Source: Neorhizobium huautlense (lineage in GTDB: Bacteria; Pseudomonadota; Alphaproteobacteria; Rhizobiales; Rhizobiaceae). Taken from it: a stretch of DNA of 64,000 nt. Location: positions 62,001 to 126,000 of the forward strand of contig NZ_JAUSRF010000010.1 in assembly GCF_030811685.1 (NCBI RefSeq), in the 5' to 3' direction. The number at the start of each line of letters is the position of its first letter. Position 1 is the first letter of the stretch. Positions 9,220 to 17,951 of this stretch are shown here, one piece after another. Position numbers and translations under genes: made by a program. The notes under the pieces were generated by a model, which did no database searches, had not been told where the DNA came from, and saw only the letters and a list, made by a program, of their open reading frames with translations.

Positions 9220-10047
9220 TCAAGACAGAAGTGTTTTTGTCAGCGGATGGTCAGGATCGGCCAGGCCATCGACCACGTTGAAGTGGTGACGATCCGGCTC
9301 GTGGTAGCTGCCGGTGACAGCGCCAAGTCCGGTCCAGATATTGGCGAGAAGGTCGTTCTGGCGGATGAACTCGGCCCGTTCGTTGGCGCCCACCCAGCAG
9401 AACAGCCGCGTATTCGCTCCGGGTGTCAGAAGTGCGGGGCTCTCTCGTTCCGCCTCTTCCGGCGTCAGCTGCAGCTTGTCGTTCAATCGCGTGGTGAGCA
9501 GCGGTCGCAGGTCATGCACGCCGGAAATCGAAACGGTGTTGTGGATGCGTGCGCGGATGTCCGGCGCAAGCGGCGATGTTGCCGACACCATGCGCGACAC
9601 GAGATGCCCGCCTGCGGAATGTCCGGTCAGGTGAAGCGGGCCGTCAAACCGCTTTACCGCCAGCGTGATCGCTTCGGAAATCTCGCGGGTGATGTCGGAA
9701 ATGCGGGCCTCCGGGCAGAGCGTATATTGCGGCATTGCCACGGCGTAACCGTGGGTCACCGCACCATTGGCCAGATGCGACCAGTAGGATTTGTCGAGGT
9801 TTTGCCAGAAACCGCCATGGACATAAACGACGAGACCTTTTGGTGTCGCTTCCGGCAGAAAAAGATCCAGCCGTTGCCGCGGTTTTGGCCCGTAAACGAC
9901 GTCGAGCTCGGTGCGACCCAGTGCCGTTAGCGTATCCCGATAGGTTTTGGCAGGGGCCACCCAGGCTTGCGGCCATTGGCTGCCGTTGGGAATGTTCGGC
10001 CCGTTGGAATAGGCATCGTCCCAGTCCGAAACCGCGTGAAAAATCAT
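9220..10047 (-). CDS. Alpha/beta hydrolase (esterase or arylformamidase-like)
   Basis: The 275-residue protein has the HSL/kynurenine-formamidase-type oxyanion motif HGGFW (about 77-81), the nucleophile elbow GHSAGGH (Ser near 143) and a C-terminal HHFNVVDG segment that supplies the histidine. The HGGFW form is shared with kynurenine formamidases, but no kynurenine pathway gene is next to it, so the substrate is open. It has no signal peptide and is probably cytoplasmic. Confidence 0.8.
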   Translation of the reverse strand: MIFHAVSDWDDAYSNGPNIPNGSQWPQAWVAPAKTYRDTLTALGRTELDVVYGPKPRQRLDLFLPEATPKGLVVYVHGGFWQNLDKSYWSHLANGAVTHGYAVAMPQYTLCPEARISDITREISEAITLAVKRFDGPLHLTGHSAGGHLVSRMVSATSPLAPDIRARIHNTVSISGVHDLRPLLTTRLNDKLQLTPEEAERESPALLTPGANTRLFCWVGANERAEFIRQNDLLANIWTGLGAVTGSYHEPDRHHFNVVDGLADPDHPLTKTLLS

Positions 10048-10110
10048 GCATGCACCCGTCGTGATGGTTTTATCCCATCACCGTAGCGATGCATCAGCGG
10101 TTGGAAAAGG

Positions 10111-10668
10111 TCAGGATTGACCGGAATAACTTGCCGGCAGCGAACTGCTCGCCACGCGGCGGGTGGCGGCTTCATAAAAGCTCGTCAGCAATTCCAGCAT
10201 TTCGGTGGTCGATTGCAGATTGTTGTCAGAGTGCTCGATCTTCTGGATCATCGATACAAGCAGGTTTTCGCGGACTGCGCGATACTCCTGGGTCAGTTTT
10301 TCGCCGGTCGAAGTCGGGATGTAGAGCGTATCCTTGCGCGATCGGCCCTTGACGCGCTCGATCATCTTCAGGCCCTGAAGTTTCTTGATGGCATATTGCA
10401 CATTGGCTGTGTCGTCGCGGCCGAGCAGGCGGCAGATCTCACTCAATCCCTTGGGCTTCTGGCGGTACCGGATCGTATGCAGGACGGCGGTTTCTAGCCC
10501 GCTGATGCTGGTGCCGGCCAGATCGGTGCTGCATTCCGACTGCCACCGCAGAAAGGCGGCGGAGATACGCCATAACGACCATTCGAATGCGGTCAGTGCA
10601 TCTTCGGCAAGGGTGAGGTCTGCCGAATGATCTTGGGCCGCTCCTTCGGCTCCGGACATGTCGTTCAT
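10111..10668 (-). CDS. MarR-type winged-helix transcriptional regulator
   Basis: A 185-residue protein. An N-terminal helical part (LTLAEDALTAFEWSLWRIS) leads into a winged helix (SGLETAVLHTIRYR, LSEICRLLGRDDTANVQYAIKKLQGLKMIERVKGRSRKD in segments) and a C-terminal dimerisation helix. It recalls the LdtR group of rhizobia and Liberibacter, which controls an L,D-transpeptidase, but I am not certain. The start at 10668 is set by a GGAG site about 7 nt upstream; the open frame upstream is AT-rich promoter DNA. Confidence 0.78.
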   Translation of the reverse strand: MNDMSGAEGAAQDHSADLTLAEDALTAFEWSLWRISAAFLRWQSECSTDLAGTSISGLETAVLHTIRYRQKPKGLSEICRLLGRDDTANVQYAIKKLQGLKMIERVKGRSRKDTLYIPTSTGEKLTQEYRAVRENLLVSMIQKIEHSDNNLQSTTEMLELLTSFYEAATRRVASSSLPASYSGQS

Positions 10669-10850
10669 AGGGGGTCTCCACGCGTCTTGCGTGGTATATT
10701 GCATTAAGTTTTGCGAAAATACAGTAGTTGTTTGATTTAAATACTCTACTTTATTCGGTAACAAACATGGAAAATTACCCTGTATAGAGAATGTCTCACA
10801 CGAAAAGAGTTGCAATACATCGATATCGGGCGGTGAGGCTGGAAAAACAG

Positions 10851-11402
10851 TCAAACAAACTTGCGGCTCACATGGACGGACCCATGCAGACCGAAACGCC
10901 AAGGCCGGTCCATGGCCTTCGATATGCCGATCCGGGTACCGACATCGATGATCGGTGGCAGCGGTGGCGGTGTGAGCGAGAATGGTGGCTGCGACAGGGG
11001 CAGGCCGTCCTGTTCAGCGCTGATCGCCAACGCCTGGCAAAGCCTGCCCGGACCGGAGCATAGAAGTAGCGGATCTGTCTTGCCGCGTCGTTCTTCCATC
11101 TCCGGCAGACCTGACGTCGGCTGCAAGGCTCGTATCAGCACGGCGCTTGAAGGGCGACAGACAAAATTCAGGCACCAGTGAATGCCATAGGAGCGGTAGA
11201 CATAGGCATGCGCCGGCGGACCGAACATCGTGCGCGTGCGTGGGGTCACGCCGCGAAAACTGTGCGAGGCCGGATCGTCCGGCTCGTAAGCTTCCGTTTC
11301 GACGATTATCCCGCCTGCGCCACCAAAAATAAGCTCGGTGCCGATCAACGCACGCGCCACCTCGACCGAAGACCGGTCGAAAAATTTCTGCAGATCCATC
11401 AT
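10851..11402 (-). CDS. 3-methyladenine DNA glycosylase (AAG/MPG family)
   Basis: This base-excision repair enzyme removes alkylated purines. The 183-residue protein carries the family core: VARALIGTELI, the catalytic Glu in IIVETEAY (about 33-40), SFRGVTPRTRTMFGPP, HAYVYRSYGIHWCLNFV and SGPGRLCQAL. Length is near the bacterial norm. The downstream MarR gene is on the same strand about 180 nt away with its own promoter-like region, so the two are probably separate units. Confidence 0.93.
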   Translation of the reverse strand: MMDLQKFFDRSSVEVARALIGTELIFGGAGGIIVETEAYEPDDPASHSFRGVTPRTRTMFGPPAHAYVYRSYGIHWCLNFVCRPSSAVLIRALQPTSGLPEMEERRGKTDPLLLCSGPGRLCQALAISAEQDGLPLSQPPFSLTPPPLPPIIDVGTRIGISKAMDRPWRFGLHGSVHVSRKFV

Positions 11403-11468
11403 GTCTCACCGTTTCATCGGTGAAGATATCGGCTCGTTCGCAAATGTCGGCAAGCCTCAGGGCATCGT

Positions 11469-12476
11469 TCAGGAAGCAGCAATCGCCTTGTCGCCGGCAT
11501 CGAAGCGATGCAGCCGGCTCCTGTCCGGCGTGGCGAAGACGATGTCGTCGGCCCCATAACGGTGTTCACCGAACAGCCGAACGGTCAGAAGTCCTGCGGC
11601 CTCCGTCTCGAGATAGAGAATGGTGTCGGCGCCCAGATGTTCGGCATGCACGACCTTGCCCTTCCAGTCGCCGCTCTCGCGCGAAAGCGCGATATGTTCG
11701 GGGCGGATGCCGATAGTTTTCGCCTGTCTGTCGCCCAGACGTTCGGCGTCGATGAAATTCATCTGAGGCGAGCCGATAAAACCAGCGACAAACGTGTTGG
11801 CCGGTTTGTTGTACAGATCCATCGGCGAGCCGACCTGCTCGATTGCGCCGGCATTCAAGACGACGATCTTGTCGGCCAGCGTCATGGCCTCCACCTGATC
11901 GTGGGTGACGTAGATCATCGTCGCCTTCAACTGCCGGTGCAGCCGGGCGATCTCCAGACGCGTCTGCACGCGCAGCGCCGCATCGAGATTGGAAAGCGGC
12001 TCATCGAACAGGAACAGTTTTGGCTCGCGCACGATGGCGCGACCGATCGCCACGCGCTGGCGCTGACCGCCGGAAAGTTCGGCCGGACGCCGCGCCAGAT
12101 AGGGCGCGAGGGACAGCATGCGCGAGGCTTCGGTTACGCGGGTCTCGATTTCGTCCTTTGGCGTGCCGGCCTGTTTGAGGCCAAGCCCCATATTGTCCTT
12201 GACCGTCAGGTGCGGATAAAGCGCGTAGGATTGAAAAACCATGGCGATGCCGCGCTTGGCCGGCGGCACGGAAGCGACTTCCGCGCCATCGATCTGCACG
12301 CTGCCGCTGGTCGCATCCTCAAGACCGGCGATGACCCTGAGAAGCGTGGATTTTCCGCAGCCGGACGGGCCGACAAAGATCACGAACTCGCCGTCCTCGA
12401 CGACAAGATCGATGCCTTTGAGAACCTCGTGATTGCCAAAGGCTTTGGTGATGGATGTCAGTTTCAGGGAACCCAA
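11469..12476 (-). CDS. ABC transporter ATPase, UgpC/MalK family
   Basis: The ATPase subunit of the carbohydrate importer encoded just upstream. The 335 residues show Walker A (GPSGCGKST, about 36-44), the Q-loop FQSYALYPH, the signature LSGGQRQR, Walker B ([13 protein letters not shown]) and the C-terminal MalK-type regulatory domain (GIRPEHIAL). The start codon is TTG at 12476, with AGGAA 8-9 nt upstream. It is the last gene of the murQ-SBP-permease-permease-oxidoreductase-ATPase unit, 22 nt after the oxidoreductase. Confidence 0.93.
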   Translation of the reverse strand: MGSLKLTSITKAFGNHEVLKGIDLVVEDGEFVIFVGPSGCGKSTLLRVIAGLEDATSGSVQIDGAEVASVPPAKRGIAMVFQSYALYPHLTVKDNMGLGLKQAGTPKDEIETRVTEASRMLSLAPYLARRPAELSGGQRQRVAIGRAIVREPKLFLFDEPLSNLDAALRVQTRLEIARLHRQLKATMIYVTHDQVEAMTLADKIVVLNAGAIEQVGSPMDLYNKPANTFVAGFIGSPQMNFIDAERLGDRQAKTIGIRPEHIALSRESGDWKGKVVHAEHLGADTILYLETEAAGLLTVRLFGEHRYGADDIVFATPDRSRLHRFDAGDKAIAAS

Positions 12477-12498
12477 GAGCTTATTCCTTCACGTGATC

Positions 12499-13560
12499 TC
12501 AAAGGCGAACCGGTTGACCGGTGCGCACGCTTTCGTCAGCCGCCAGCGCGATGCGCAGCGATTGCACCGCGTCATCCATATGCCGCGTCAGGTCGATATC
12601 TTCGCGGATCGCCTTCAGCATATAGGCCTGTTCCAGATCGCAGAGTTCCTGATGGCCGGGTTCCCCGTCCATCTTGAGGTCTTCGTCGGGCGCAAGGAAA
12701 CGGCCATCCGGCCCGGTTTCGGCGCGGTGCACGCGGATGACCGAGGTTTTCGTGTGTGTGTCGATATCGGCCGACCTGGCGTTTTCATCGACACGGATCG
12801 ACACCGACCCCTTTGGCGACATCACGTCCTTCACGAAAAACGCCGTCTCCGACATCATCGGTCCCCATCCGGCCTCGTACCAGCCGACCGAGCCATCTTC
12901 GAACAGCACCTGCAGATGGCCGTAATTGTACATGTCCTCGGCGATCTCGTCGGACATGCGCAGGCCCATGCCACGCACTTCGACGGCGCGCGCATCGGTG
13001 ATCTGGCACATCACGTCGAGATAATGCACGCCGCAATCAACGATCGGCGCCGTCGTTTGCATCAATGCCTTGTGCACGTCCCAATGCGCGCCGGAAGACT
13101 GCTGGTTAAGGTTCATGCGGAAGACATAAGGCGGCCCGAGCTTTCGCGCTTCGGCGATCAGCCGTATCCACGAAGGGTGATGGCGCAGGATATAACCGAC
13201 CACCAGTTTTTTGCCCGCCGTCTTGGCGGCAGCCACCACGCGCTCGGCATCTGCGACCGTCGTTGCCAGCGGTTTTTCCAGAAACACATGGGCGCCGGCC
13301 TCGAATGCCTGGATGGCATAGGCGGCATGGCTGTCGGAATAGGTGTTGATCGAGCAGACATCCGGTTTCAGTTCGGAAAGTGCCGTCTCGAAATTGTCGA
13401 AGAAAGGATAATCGCCGAGTTCTGCCGGCAAATCAGGCTTGCTGCGGTTCACGAGGCCAACGATCTCGAAGCCGGGATTGTTGTGATAGGCCAGTGCATG
13501 GCTGCGGCCCATATTGCCGAGACCGGCCACAAGCACGTGAAGAGGGGGATGAAAAGTCAT
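12499..13560 (-). CDS. Gfo/Idh/MocA family NAD(P)-dependent oxidoreductase
   Basis: The 353-residue protein has an N-terminal Rossmann motif VLVAGLGNMGRSHA (about 9-22), the EKPLA motif (about 95-99) and a DCGVHYLDV histidine segment in the substrate domain. Such enzymes oxidise or epimerise sugars and sugar derivatives. Its ATG overlaps the permease stop by 4 nt (ATGA), so it is translationally coupled to the importer and presumably acts on the imported sugar. A dehydrogenase is not required for plain GlcNAc or MurNAc catabolism, so it hints at a modified substrate. Confidence 0.88.
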   Translation of the reverse strand: MTFHPPLHVLVAGLGNMGRSHALAYHNNPGFEIVGLVNRSKPDLPAELGDYPFFDNFETALSELKPDVCSINTYSDSHAAYAIQAFEAGAHVFLEKPLATTVADAERVVAAAKTAGKKLVVGYILRHHPSWIRLIAEARKLGPPYVFRMNLNQQSSGAHWDVHKALMQTTAPIVDCGVHYLDVMCQITDARAVEVRGMGLRMSDEIAEDMYNYGHLQVLFEDGSVGWYEAGWGPMMSETAFFVKDVMSPKGSVSIRVDENARSADIDTHTKTSVIRVHRAETGPDGRFLAPDEDLKMDGEPGHQELCDLEQAYMLKAIREDIDLTRHMDDAVQSLRIALAADESVRTGQPVRL

Positions 13561-14396
13561 TTGACGGCTCCCGAGGTAATGCCACGGATCAATTGGCGTG
13601 AGAAAATGACGTAAAGAACCAGAACCGGCAGAATGGCGAGCGACAGCGCTGAGAGGACTGCGTTCCAGTTGGTCACGAACTGACCGATGAACATCTGCGC
13701 GCCCAGCGTCACCGTCTTGGTTTCCTCGCCGGGTGCAAGGATCAGCGGGAACCACAGGTCGTTCCAGATCGGGATCATGGTGAAGACGGCAACCGTTGCC
13801 ATGGCGGGACGCACCAGTGGCAGGACAAGGCGGAAGAAGATCGCATATTCCGACAGCCCGTCGATCCGCCCGGCATTTTTCAGATCGTCGGAAACATTAC
13901 GCATGAATTCCGAAAGAATGAAGATGGCGAGCGGCAGCCCCTGCGCCGTATAGACCAGAACCAGCGCCGTCAGCGTGTTGACGAGACCGGCGGCCACCAT
14001 GCCCTGCAGGATGGCGACGGTGCCAAGCCGGATCGGGATCATGATACCGAGCGCCAGATAAAGCCCCATCAGCAGGTTGCCGCGAAACCGGTATTCGGAG
14101 AGCGCAAACGCCGCCATGGCGCCGAACAGCAGAACGAGAGCGATCGAGAAAACGGTAACAATCAGACTGTTCTGGAAATAACCAAAGAAGTCGCCCTGTG
14201 CGAGCACGGTCTCGTAACCGATCAGACTGAAGGTGGACGGTGTGGGGACAGCCATCGGATCGCGAAAGATGGCATTGCGGCTCTTGAACGAATTCACCAG
14301 CGTCAGGAACACCGGAAACAGCGCTATCAGCGTGTAGCTGATCAGAGCGAGATGGATCAGTCCGCTGCGGATAAGCGAGGTGCGCGCCTTGGCCAT
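13557..14396 (-). CDS. Carbohydrate ABC transporter permease (MalG-like)
   Basis: A 279-residue CUT1-type inner-membrane permease with six predicted membrane segments. The EAA-type loop that contacts the ATPase reads KNAGRIDGLSEYAIFFRLVLPL in two overlapping parts (about 185-206). The start at 14396 follows a strong AAGGAGG site. It lies 11 nt after the partner permease and overlaps the oxidoreductase start by 4 nt. Confidence 0.93.
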   Translation of the reverse strand: MAKARTSLIRSGLIHLALISYTLIALFPVFLTLVNSFKSRNAIFRDPMAVPTPSTFSLIGYETVLAQGDFFGYFQNSLIVTVFSIALVLLFGAMAAFALSEYRFRGNLLMGLYLALGIMIPIRLGTVAILQGMVAAGLVNTLTALVLVYTAQGLPLAIFILSEFMRNVSDDLKNAGRIDGLSEYAIFFRLVLPLVRPAMATVAVFTMIPIWNDLWFPLILAPGEETKTVTLGAQMFIGQFVTNWNAVLSALSLAILPVLVLYVIFSRQLIRGITSGAVK

Positions 14397-14407
14397 GGTC
14401 GCCTCCT

Positions 14408-15358
14408 TCAGAACTGGTAGCGGCGCATGCGCCGCTGGATGACGAAGAGATAGAGCGAAACGCCGGCGAGGATGATCAGGAACATTACCGTGGCGATGGT
14501 GGCGCCCATGGAGCGGTCGCCCATCTGGTTCTGGAAGCCAAAGAAGGTGCGGTAGAGCAAGGTGCCCAAAATGTCGGTAGAACCGTCGGGGCCTGCCAGC
14601 GCCCCTTGCACCGTGTAGATCAGGTCGAAAGCGTTGAAATTGCCGACAAAGGTGAGGATCGAAATGATGCCGATCGACGGCAGGATCAGCGGCAGCTTGA
14701 TCTTCCAGAACTGGCTCCAGCCGGTAATGCCATCGCATTCGGCGGCTTCCAGCACCTCTTCGGGAATGTTCAGGAGCGCCGCATAGATGAGCATCATCGG
14801 AATGCCGACATATTGCCAGACGGAGATCAGCGACACGGCAATCAGCGCACTGTCCGGTCGGCCGAGCCAGGGCGCAAACAGCCATTTCAGCCCGACCATA
14901 TCCAGCATTCCCGGCGCAATGCCCCAGATCGGCGAAAGGATCAGTTTCCAGATGAAACCGACGATGACGAAGGAGAGCAATGTCGGCACGAAGATGGCGG
15001 TGCGATAGAAGGTGGCGAACCTGAGTTTCGGGATCGACAGCATGGCGGCGAGCGCAATGCCGACCGGGTTCTGCACCAGCATATGGATGACGAAAAAGAT
15101 CAGGTTGTTGCCGAGCGCATTCCAGAAGCTGGCGGAAAGGCGCGGATCGGAAAACAGCGTCACGAAATTGGAAAGGCCGACAAAAGCCGTCTGCCCATCG
15201 ACGAGATTGTAAAGTGACAGCCGCAATGTCTCGATCAGCGGCAGGATCATGATCGCCGTGTAAACGAGCACGGCGGGCGCCAGAAACACGGCGATATGCC
15301 AGCGGGTGGGGCGCTTGATCGGCGCGATCGCAGGATCGGCAGTGTCTGTGTCGCTCAT
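14408..15358 (-). CDS. Carbohydrate ABC transporter permease (MalF-like)
   Basis: A 316-residue inner-membrane permease with a hydrophilic N-terminus followed by six membrane segments. The EAA loop is LEAAECDGITGWSQFWKIKL (about 210-229). It is the first of the two permease genes and is separated from the binding-protein gene by a 179-nt stretch of strong stem-loops, a common device that gives more binding protein than permease. Confidence 0.93.
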   Translation of the reverse strand: MSDTDTADPAIAPIKRPTRWHIAVFLAPAVLVYTAIMILPLIETLRLSLYNLVDGQTAFVGLSNFVTLFSDPRLSASFWNALGNNLIFFVIHMLVQNPVGIALAAMLSIPKLRFATFYRTAIFVPTLLSFVIVGFIWKLILSPIWGIAPGMLDMVGLKWLFAPWLGRPDSALIAVSLISVWQYVGIPMMLIYAALLNIPEEVLEAAECDGITGWSQFWKIKLPLILPSIGIISILTFVGNFNAFDLIYTVQGALAGPDGSTDILGTLLYRTFFGFQNQMGDRSMGATIATVMFLIILAGVSLYLFVIQRRMRRYQF

Positions 15359-15387
15359 GTTTCCGAACTCTGGTTGAAAAATGGATG

Positions 15388-15502
15388 CGTCATCCCGGCC
15401 TTGAGCCGGGATCCAGCAGTCACGCGTCTGCGTGACGAAAGAGCCTCTTTCAGCTCAAGGACTTGAGCTGGCTGGATTCCTGTGACGAGCACAGGAATGA
15501 CG
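15388..15502. repeat. Nested palindromic intergenic repeat element
   Basis: About 115 nt can fold into a multi-arm structure. An outer pairing joins cgtcat (15388-15393) to atgacg (15497-15502), and ccagc to gctgg. It encloses hairpins tcccggc/gccggga, gtcacgc/gcgtgac, ctcaag/cttgag and tcctgtg/cacagga. It reads like the short mosaic palindromes dispersed between genes in Rhizobiaceae; I cannot count copies from one window. Confidence 0.6.
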
Positions 15503-15525
15503 GAGGCTGATGATCAGCCTCCGTC
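15499..15525 (-). terminator. Stem-loop after the binding-protein gene (partial terminator or mRNA stabiliser)
   Basis: A 13-bp perfect inverted repeat (15499-15511 with 15513-15525) sits 12 nt after the binding-protein stop. It lacks a strong T-run on the minus strand, so it more likely stabilises the upstream message or attenuates expression of the permeases than ends transcription fully. Confidence 0.6.
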
Positions 15526-15537
15526 TCCTCATTCAGC

Positions 15538-16803
15538 TCACTTCGCCGGCTTGTACCAGCTGTCGAGACCCTTCTGGGTCTCTTCAGCCGCCTGTTCCGG
15601 TGTCTGTGTGCCATTGATGACGTTGGCCGATACACGCCACATTTCCAGATCGAGGTTCGGCTTGCCACGGCCGACGATCGCCGCACTCGGGCGGATGGTC
15701 GGCTTGCAATTCTGGCGCCAGGAGACGAATTCCTGCGCCAGCGGGTCTTCCATCTTCACCGCCGTCGAATTCAGGCTGAAGAAGCCCGGCAGCGAATTGG
15801 CGTAAAGCGTGGCGAATTCCGGTGAGGCGACCCAGGCGAGGAATTTCTTTGCCGCTTCCGGGTTCTTGCCCTTGGCGTTCAGGCCGATACCGATGTCGTT
15901 ATGGTCGGAAATATAGCAGGTATCGCCGGCCTTCTTCACCGGTGGCGGGAAGGCGCCCATTTCGAAATCGGCCTGCGCCTTGAACGGTGCGATTTCCCAG
16001 GAGCCGGCCGGATAGATGGCGGCACGACCGAGCGTGAACAGGTTCTGGCTGTCCGGATAGGTCTGGGCCTCAAAGCCGTCGCCGAGATAGGGCTTCCACT
16101 TGGCAAGCGTCTTGTAGGGCTCCACCCAATCGGCATCCGTCAGTTTCTGCGTGCCGGCGATCAGAGCCTTGCGGCCTTCCTCGCCCTTCCAGTCATTCGG
16201 GCCGATATTGTAATAGCCCATGGTTGCGGCTTCCCACTGGTCCTTGGTGCCCATGGCCATCGGGATATAGTTGCCGTCCGTCTTGATCTTTTCCAAGAGC
16301 GCGAAGAATTCATCCTCGGTCTTCGGCACCTCGACTTTCAGTTCTTCGAACGCCTTCTTGTTGTAGATGAAGCCGTGAATGACCGATGCCATCGGCACGC
16401 AGAACGTGGTCTTGCCGTCATCCGTGGTCCATGCGGACTTGGCCGTGTCGGAGAAATTACCGATGCCGTCGAGATCGTTCAGGGGCGCCAGCTGGCCCTT
16501 TTCGAACATGGCCAGCGACAGGTCGAACGGACGGCAGGTGATGAGATCGCCCGCCGTGCCGGCTTCGAGCTTGGCGTTGACGGCGGAATTGTATTCGGTT
16601 GGCGCCATCGGCGCAAAGGTCACCTTGATGCCGGGGTTCTTGGCCTCGAAGGCGGGGATCAGCTTTTCCTGCCAGATCGACAGGTCGTCGTTGCGCCAGC
16701 TTTCGATGGTCAGCGCGGTATCGGCAGCCTGTACGGTGCCGGCCAGTGCCGCAGGCACCAGCACGGTCGTGGCAAGCATCAAACCTTTCAGCATGCGGGT
16801 CAT
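15538..16803 (-). CDS. Carbohydrate ABC transporter substrate-binding protein
   Basis: A 421-residue CUT1-family (MalE/UgpB-like) periplasmic binding protein. The signal peptide (MLKGLMLATTVLVPAALAG, cut near VQAAD) is followed by the mature start LTIESWRNDD and the usual YNKKAFEELKVEVPKTEDE region. Substrate cannot be read directly. The flanking murQ, the amino-sugar kinase and nagA across the divergent promoter point to MurNAc, GlcNAc or a muropeptide sugar. Confidence 0.92.
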   Translation of the reverse strand: MTRMLKGLMLATTVLVPAALAGTVQAADTALTIESWRNDDLSIWQEKLIPAFEAKNPGIKVTFAPMAPTEYNSAVNAKLEAGTAGDLITCRPFDLSLAMFEKGQLAPLNDLDGIGNFSDTAKSAWTTDDGKTTFCVPMASVIHGFIYNKKAFEELKVEVPKTEDEFFALLEKIKTDGNYIPMAMGTKDQWEAATMGYYNIGPNDWKGEEGRKALIAGTQKLTDADWVEPYKTLAKWKPYLGDGFEAQTYPDSQNLFTLGRAAIYPAGSWEIAPFKAQADFEMGAFPPPVKKAGDTCYISDHNDIGIGLNAKGKNPEAAKKFLAWVASPEFATLYANSLPGFFSLNSTAVKMEDPLAQEFVSWRQNCKPTIRPSAAIVGRGKPNLDLEMWRVSANVINGTQTPEQAAEETQKGLDSWYKPAK

Positions 16804-16853
16804 GACGTTCTCCCGGTTATTGCGCCCGCGGGCGCGTTTTCAGTTCCCAGTTA

Positions 16854-17744
16854 TTATTTTTCGAACTCGGCAAGTGCCTGCCGTAGAACCTGTCCCGAGC
16901 GGGCAAGCGCTGCCTGCGCCACCTCGGCATTGTGTGCGCCGGCTGCCAGCAGCACGGCTATTTTCACGGAGCCGTCGGCGCTTTGCATCCGTTCAACGGC
17001 GGCATCCATGTCGATACCGGCGATTTCGGAAACGATGCGGGTGGCGCGGATGCGCAGCTTTTCATTGTCGGCCCGCACATCCACCATATGCCCGTCATGC
17101 ACATGGCCGAGCTTGATGGCGGTGAGTGTCGACAGCATGTTGAACGCGATTTTTTGTGCAGTGCCGGCGCCCATGCGGGTCGATCCGGCTACCACTTCCG
17201 CCGGCGTCGCCAGAAGAACGGCAACATCGGCCATATCGAACAGGGGGGCGTCGGCATTGTTGGCGATGCCGATAATCTTGGCTCCGCGCGATCCGGCAAT
17301 GTTGACGATGGTGAGCGAATAGGGTGTCGACCCGCTGGCGGTGACGCAGATCACGCAGTCGCCGGCTGATATCACTGCCGCATCTTTTTCAGCCAGAACG
17401 GTGTCGTCTTCCGGCCCGCCGGCCAGATTGGTCAGGCTGGAAATTCCACCGGCCATCAAAACAAGAATCCGGTCGCGGGCGATGCCGTAGGTGCCGGGCA
17501 GTTCGAGCGCATCGGCCATGGCCATCAGGCCGGAACTGCCTGCGCCGACATAGATCAGCCGTCCACCATTGCGCAGGGCATCGGCCGCCAGTGCGGCCGC
17601 AGCAGCAATCGCCGGAATGGCGTCCGTTACTGCCTGCGCCGCAGCCTGCTGGCCTTCCGCGAGCAACCGCAGCACGGCAGCCGGCTCAAGCTGATCGAGC
17701 CCGATCGCATTGTCATGTCTGGCTTCGGTGGCGTTTTTGCTCAT
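16854..17744 (-). CDS. murQ: N-acetylmuramic acid 6-phosphate etherase-like SIS protein
   Basis: MurQ removes the lactyl ether of MurNAc-6-phosphate to give GlcNAc-6-phosphate and D-lactate. The 296-residue protein has the SIS phosphosugar fold (GAGSSGLMAMADALE about 65-79, TASGSTPYS) and the C-terminal region VVAGSTRMGAGTAQK typical of MurQ. The usual motif GAGTSGR..DAxECPPTF is here GAGSSGL..DALELPGTY; the Glu aligned with E. coli Glu83 is kept and GPEDD may supply the second acid. The ATG at 17744 follows GGGAG. It heads the transporter operon and is divergent from the kinase-nagA arm. Sequence divergence leaves room for a related substrate. Confidence 0.85.
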   Translation of the reverse strand: MSKNATEARHDNAIGLDQLEPAAVLRLLAEGQQAAAQAVTDAIPAIAAAAALAADALRNGGRLIYVGAGSSGLMAMADALELPGTYGIARDRILVLMAGGISSLTNLAGGPEDDTVLAEKDAAVISAGDCVICVTASGSTPYSLTIVNIAGSRGAKIIGIANNADAPLFDMADVAVLLATPAEVVAGSTRMGAGTAQKIAFNMLSTLTAIKLGHVHDGHMVDVRADNEKLRIRATRIVSEIAGIDMDAAVERMQSADGSVKIAVLLAAGAHNAEVAQAALARSGQVLRQALAEFEK

Positions 17745-17778
17745 CCGATTTCTCCCTCGGCAGAAATGATGCCAAAAA

Positions 17779-17789
17779 AATACCAATTG
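17779..17789. promoter_or_regulatory. Candidate GntR operator half-site near murQ
   Basis: AATACCAATTG lies 35 nt upstream of murQ. Its reverse complement (CAATTGGTATT) matches the TTGGTA core found twice before the kinase gene, as expected if one regulator controls both arms of the locus. Confidence 0.4.
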
Positions 17790-17841
17790 TCCAGATGCAA
17801 ATTAACGATCGCCTAAGTTGAATCGTCGAAGGGCCGTAAAT

Positions 17842-17861
17842 TTTCAAAAATGCGTTTGAAA
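17842..17861. promoter_or_regulatory. Palindrome in the divergent amino-sugar promoter region
   Basis: TTTCAAA-6 nt-TTTGAAA is a perfect 7-bp inverted repeat midway between murQ and the kinase. It could be a second operator or an AT-rich promoter element. Confidence 0.35.
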
Positions 17862-17912
17862 TTCAGCAAGTTGTTATGAATTCAAAATGCGCATTGCAAA
17901 TCGCCCTTGGCT

Positions 17913-17933
17913 ATTGGTACTTTTTTGGTATTG
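17913..17933. promoter_or_regulatory. Candidate tandem GntR operator before the kinase gene
   Basis: ATTGGTAC and TTGGTATTG lie in direct repeat with an 11-nt period, about one helical turn, 19-39 nt upstream of the kinase ATG. The same core in inverse orientation lies before murQ. The GntR/HutC regulator encoded in the kinase operon is the obvious candidate to bind. Confidence 0.45.
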
Positions 17934-17951
17934 TCTTGGCCGGAGGTCTTC

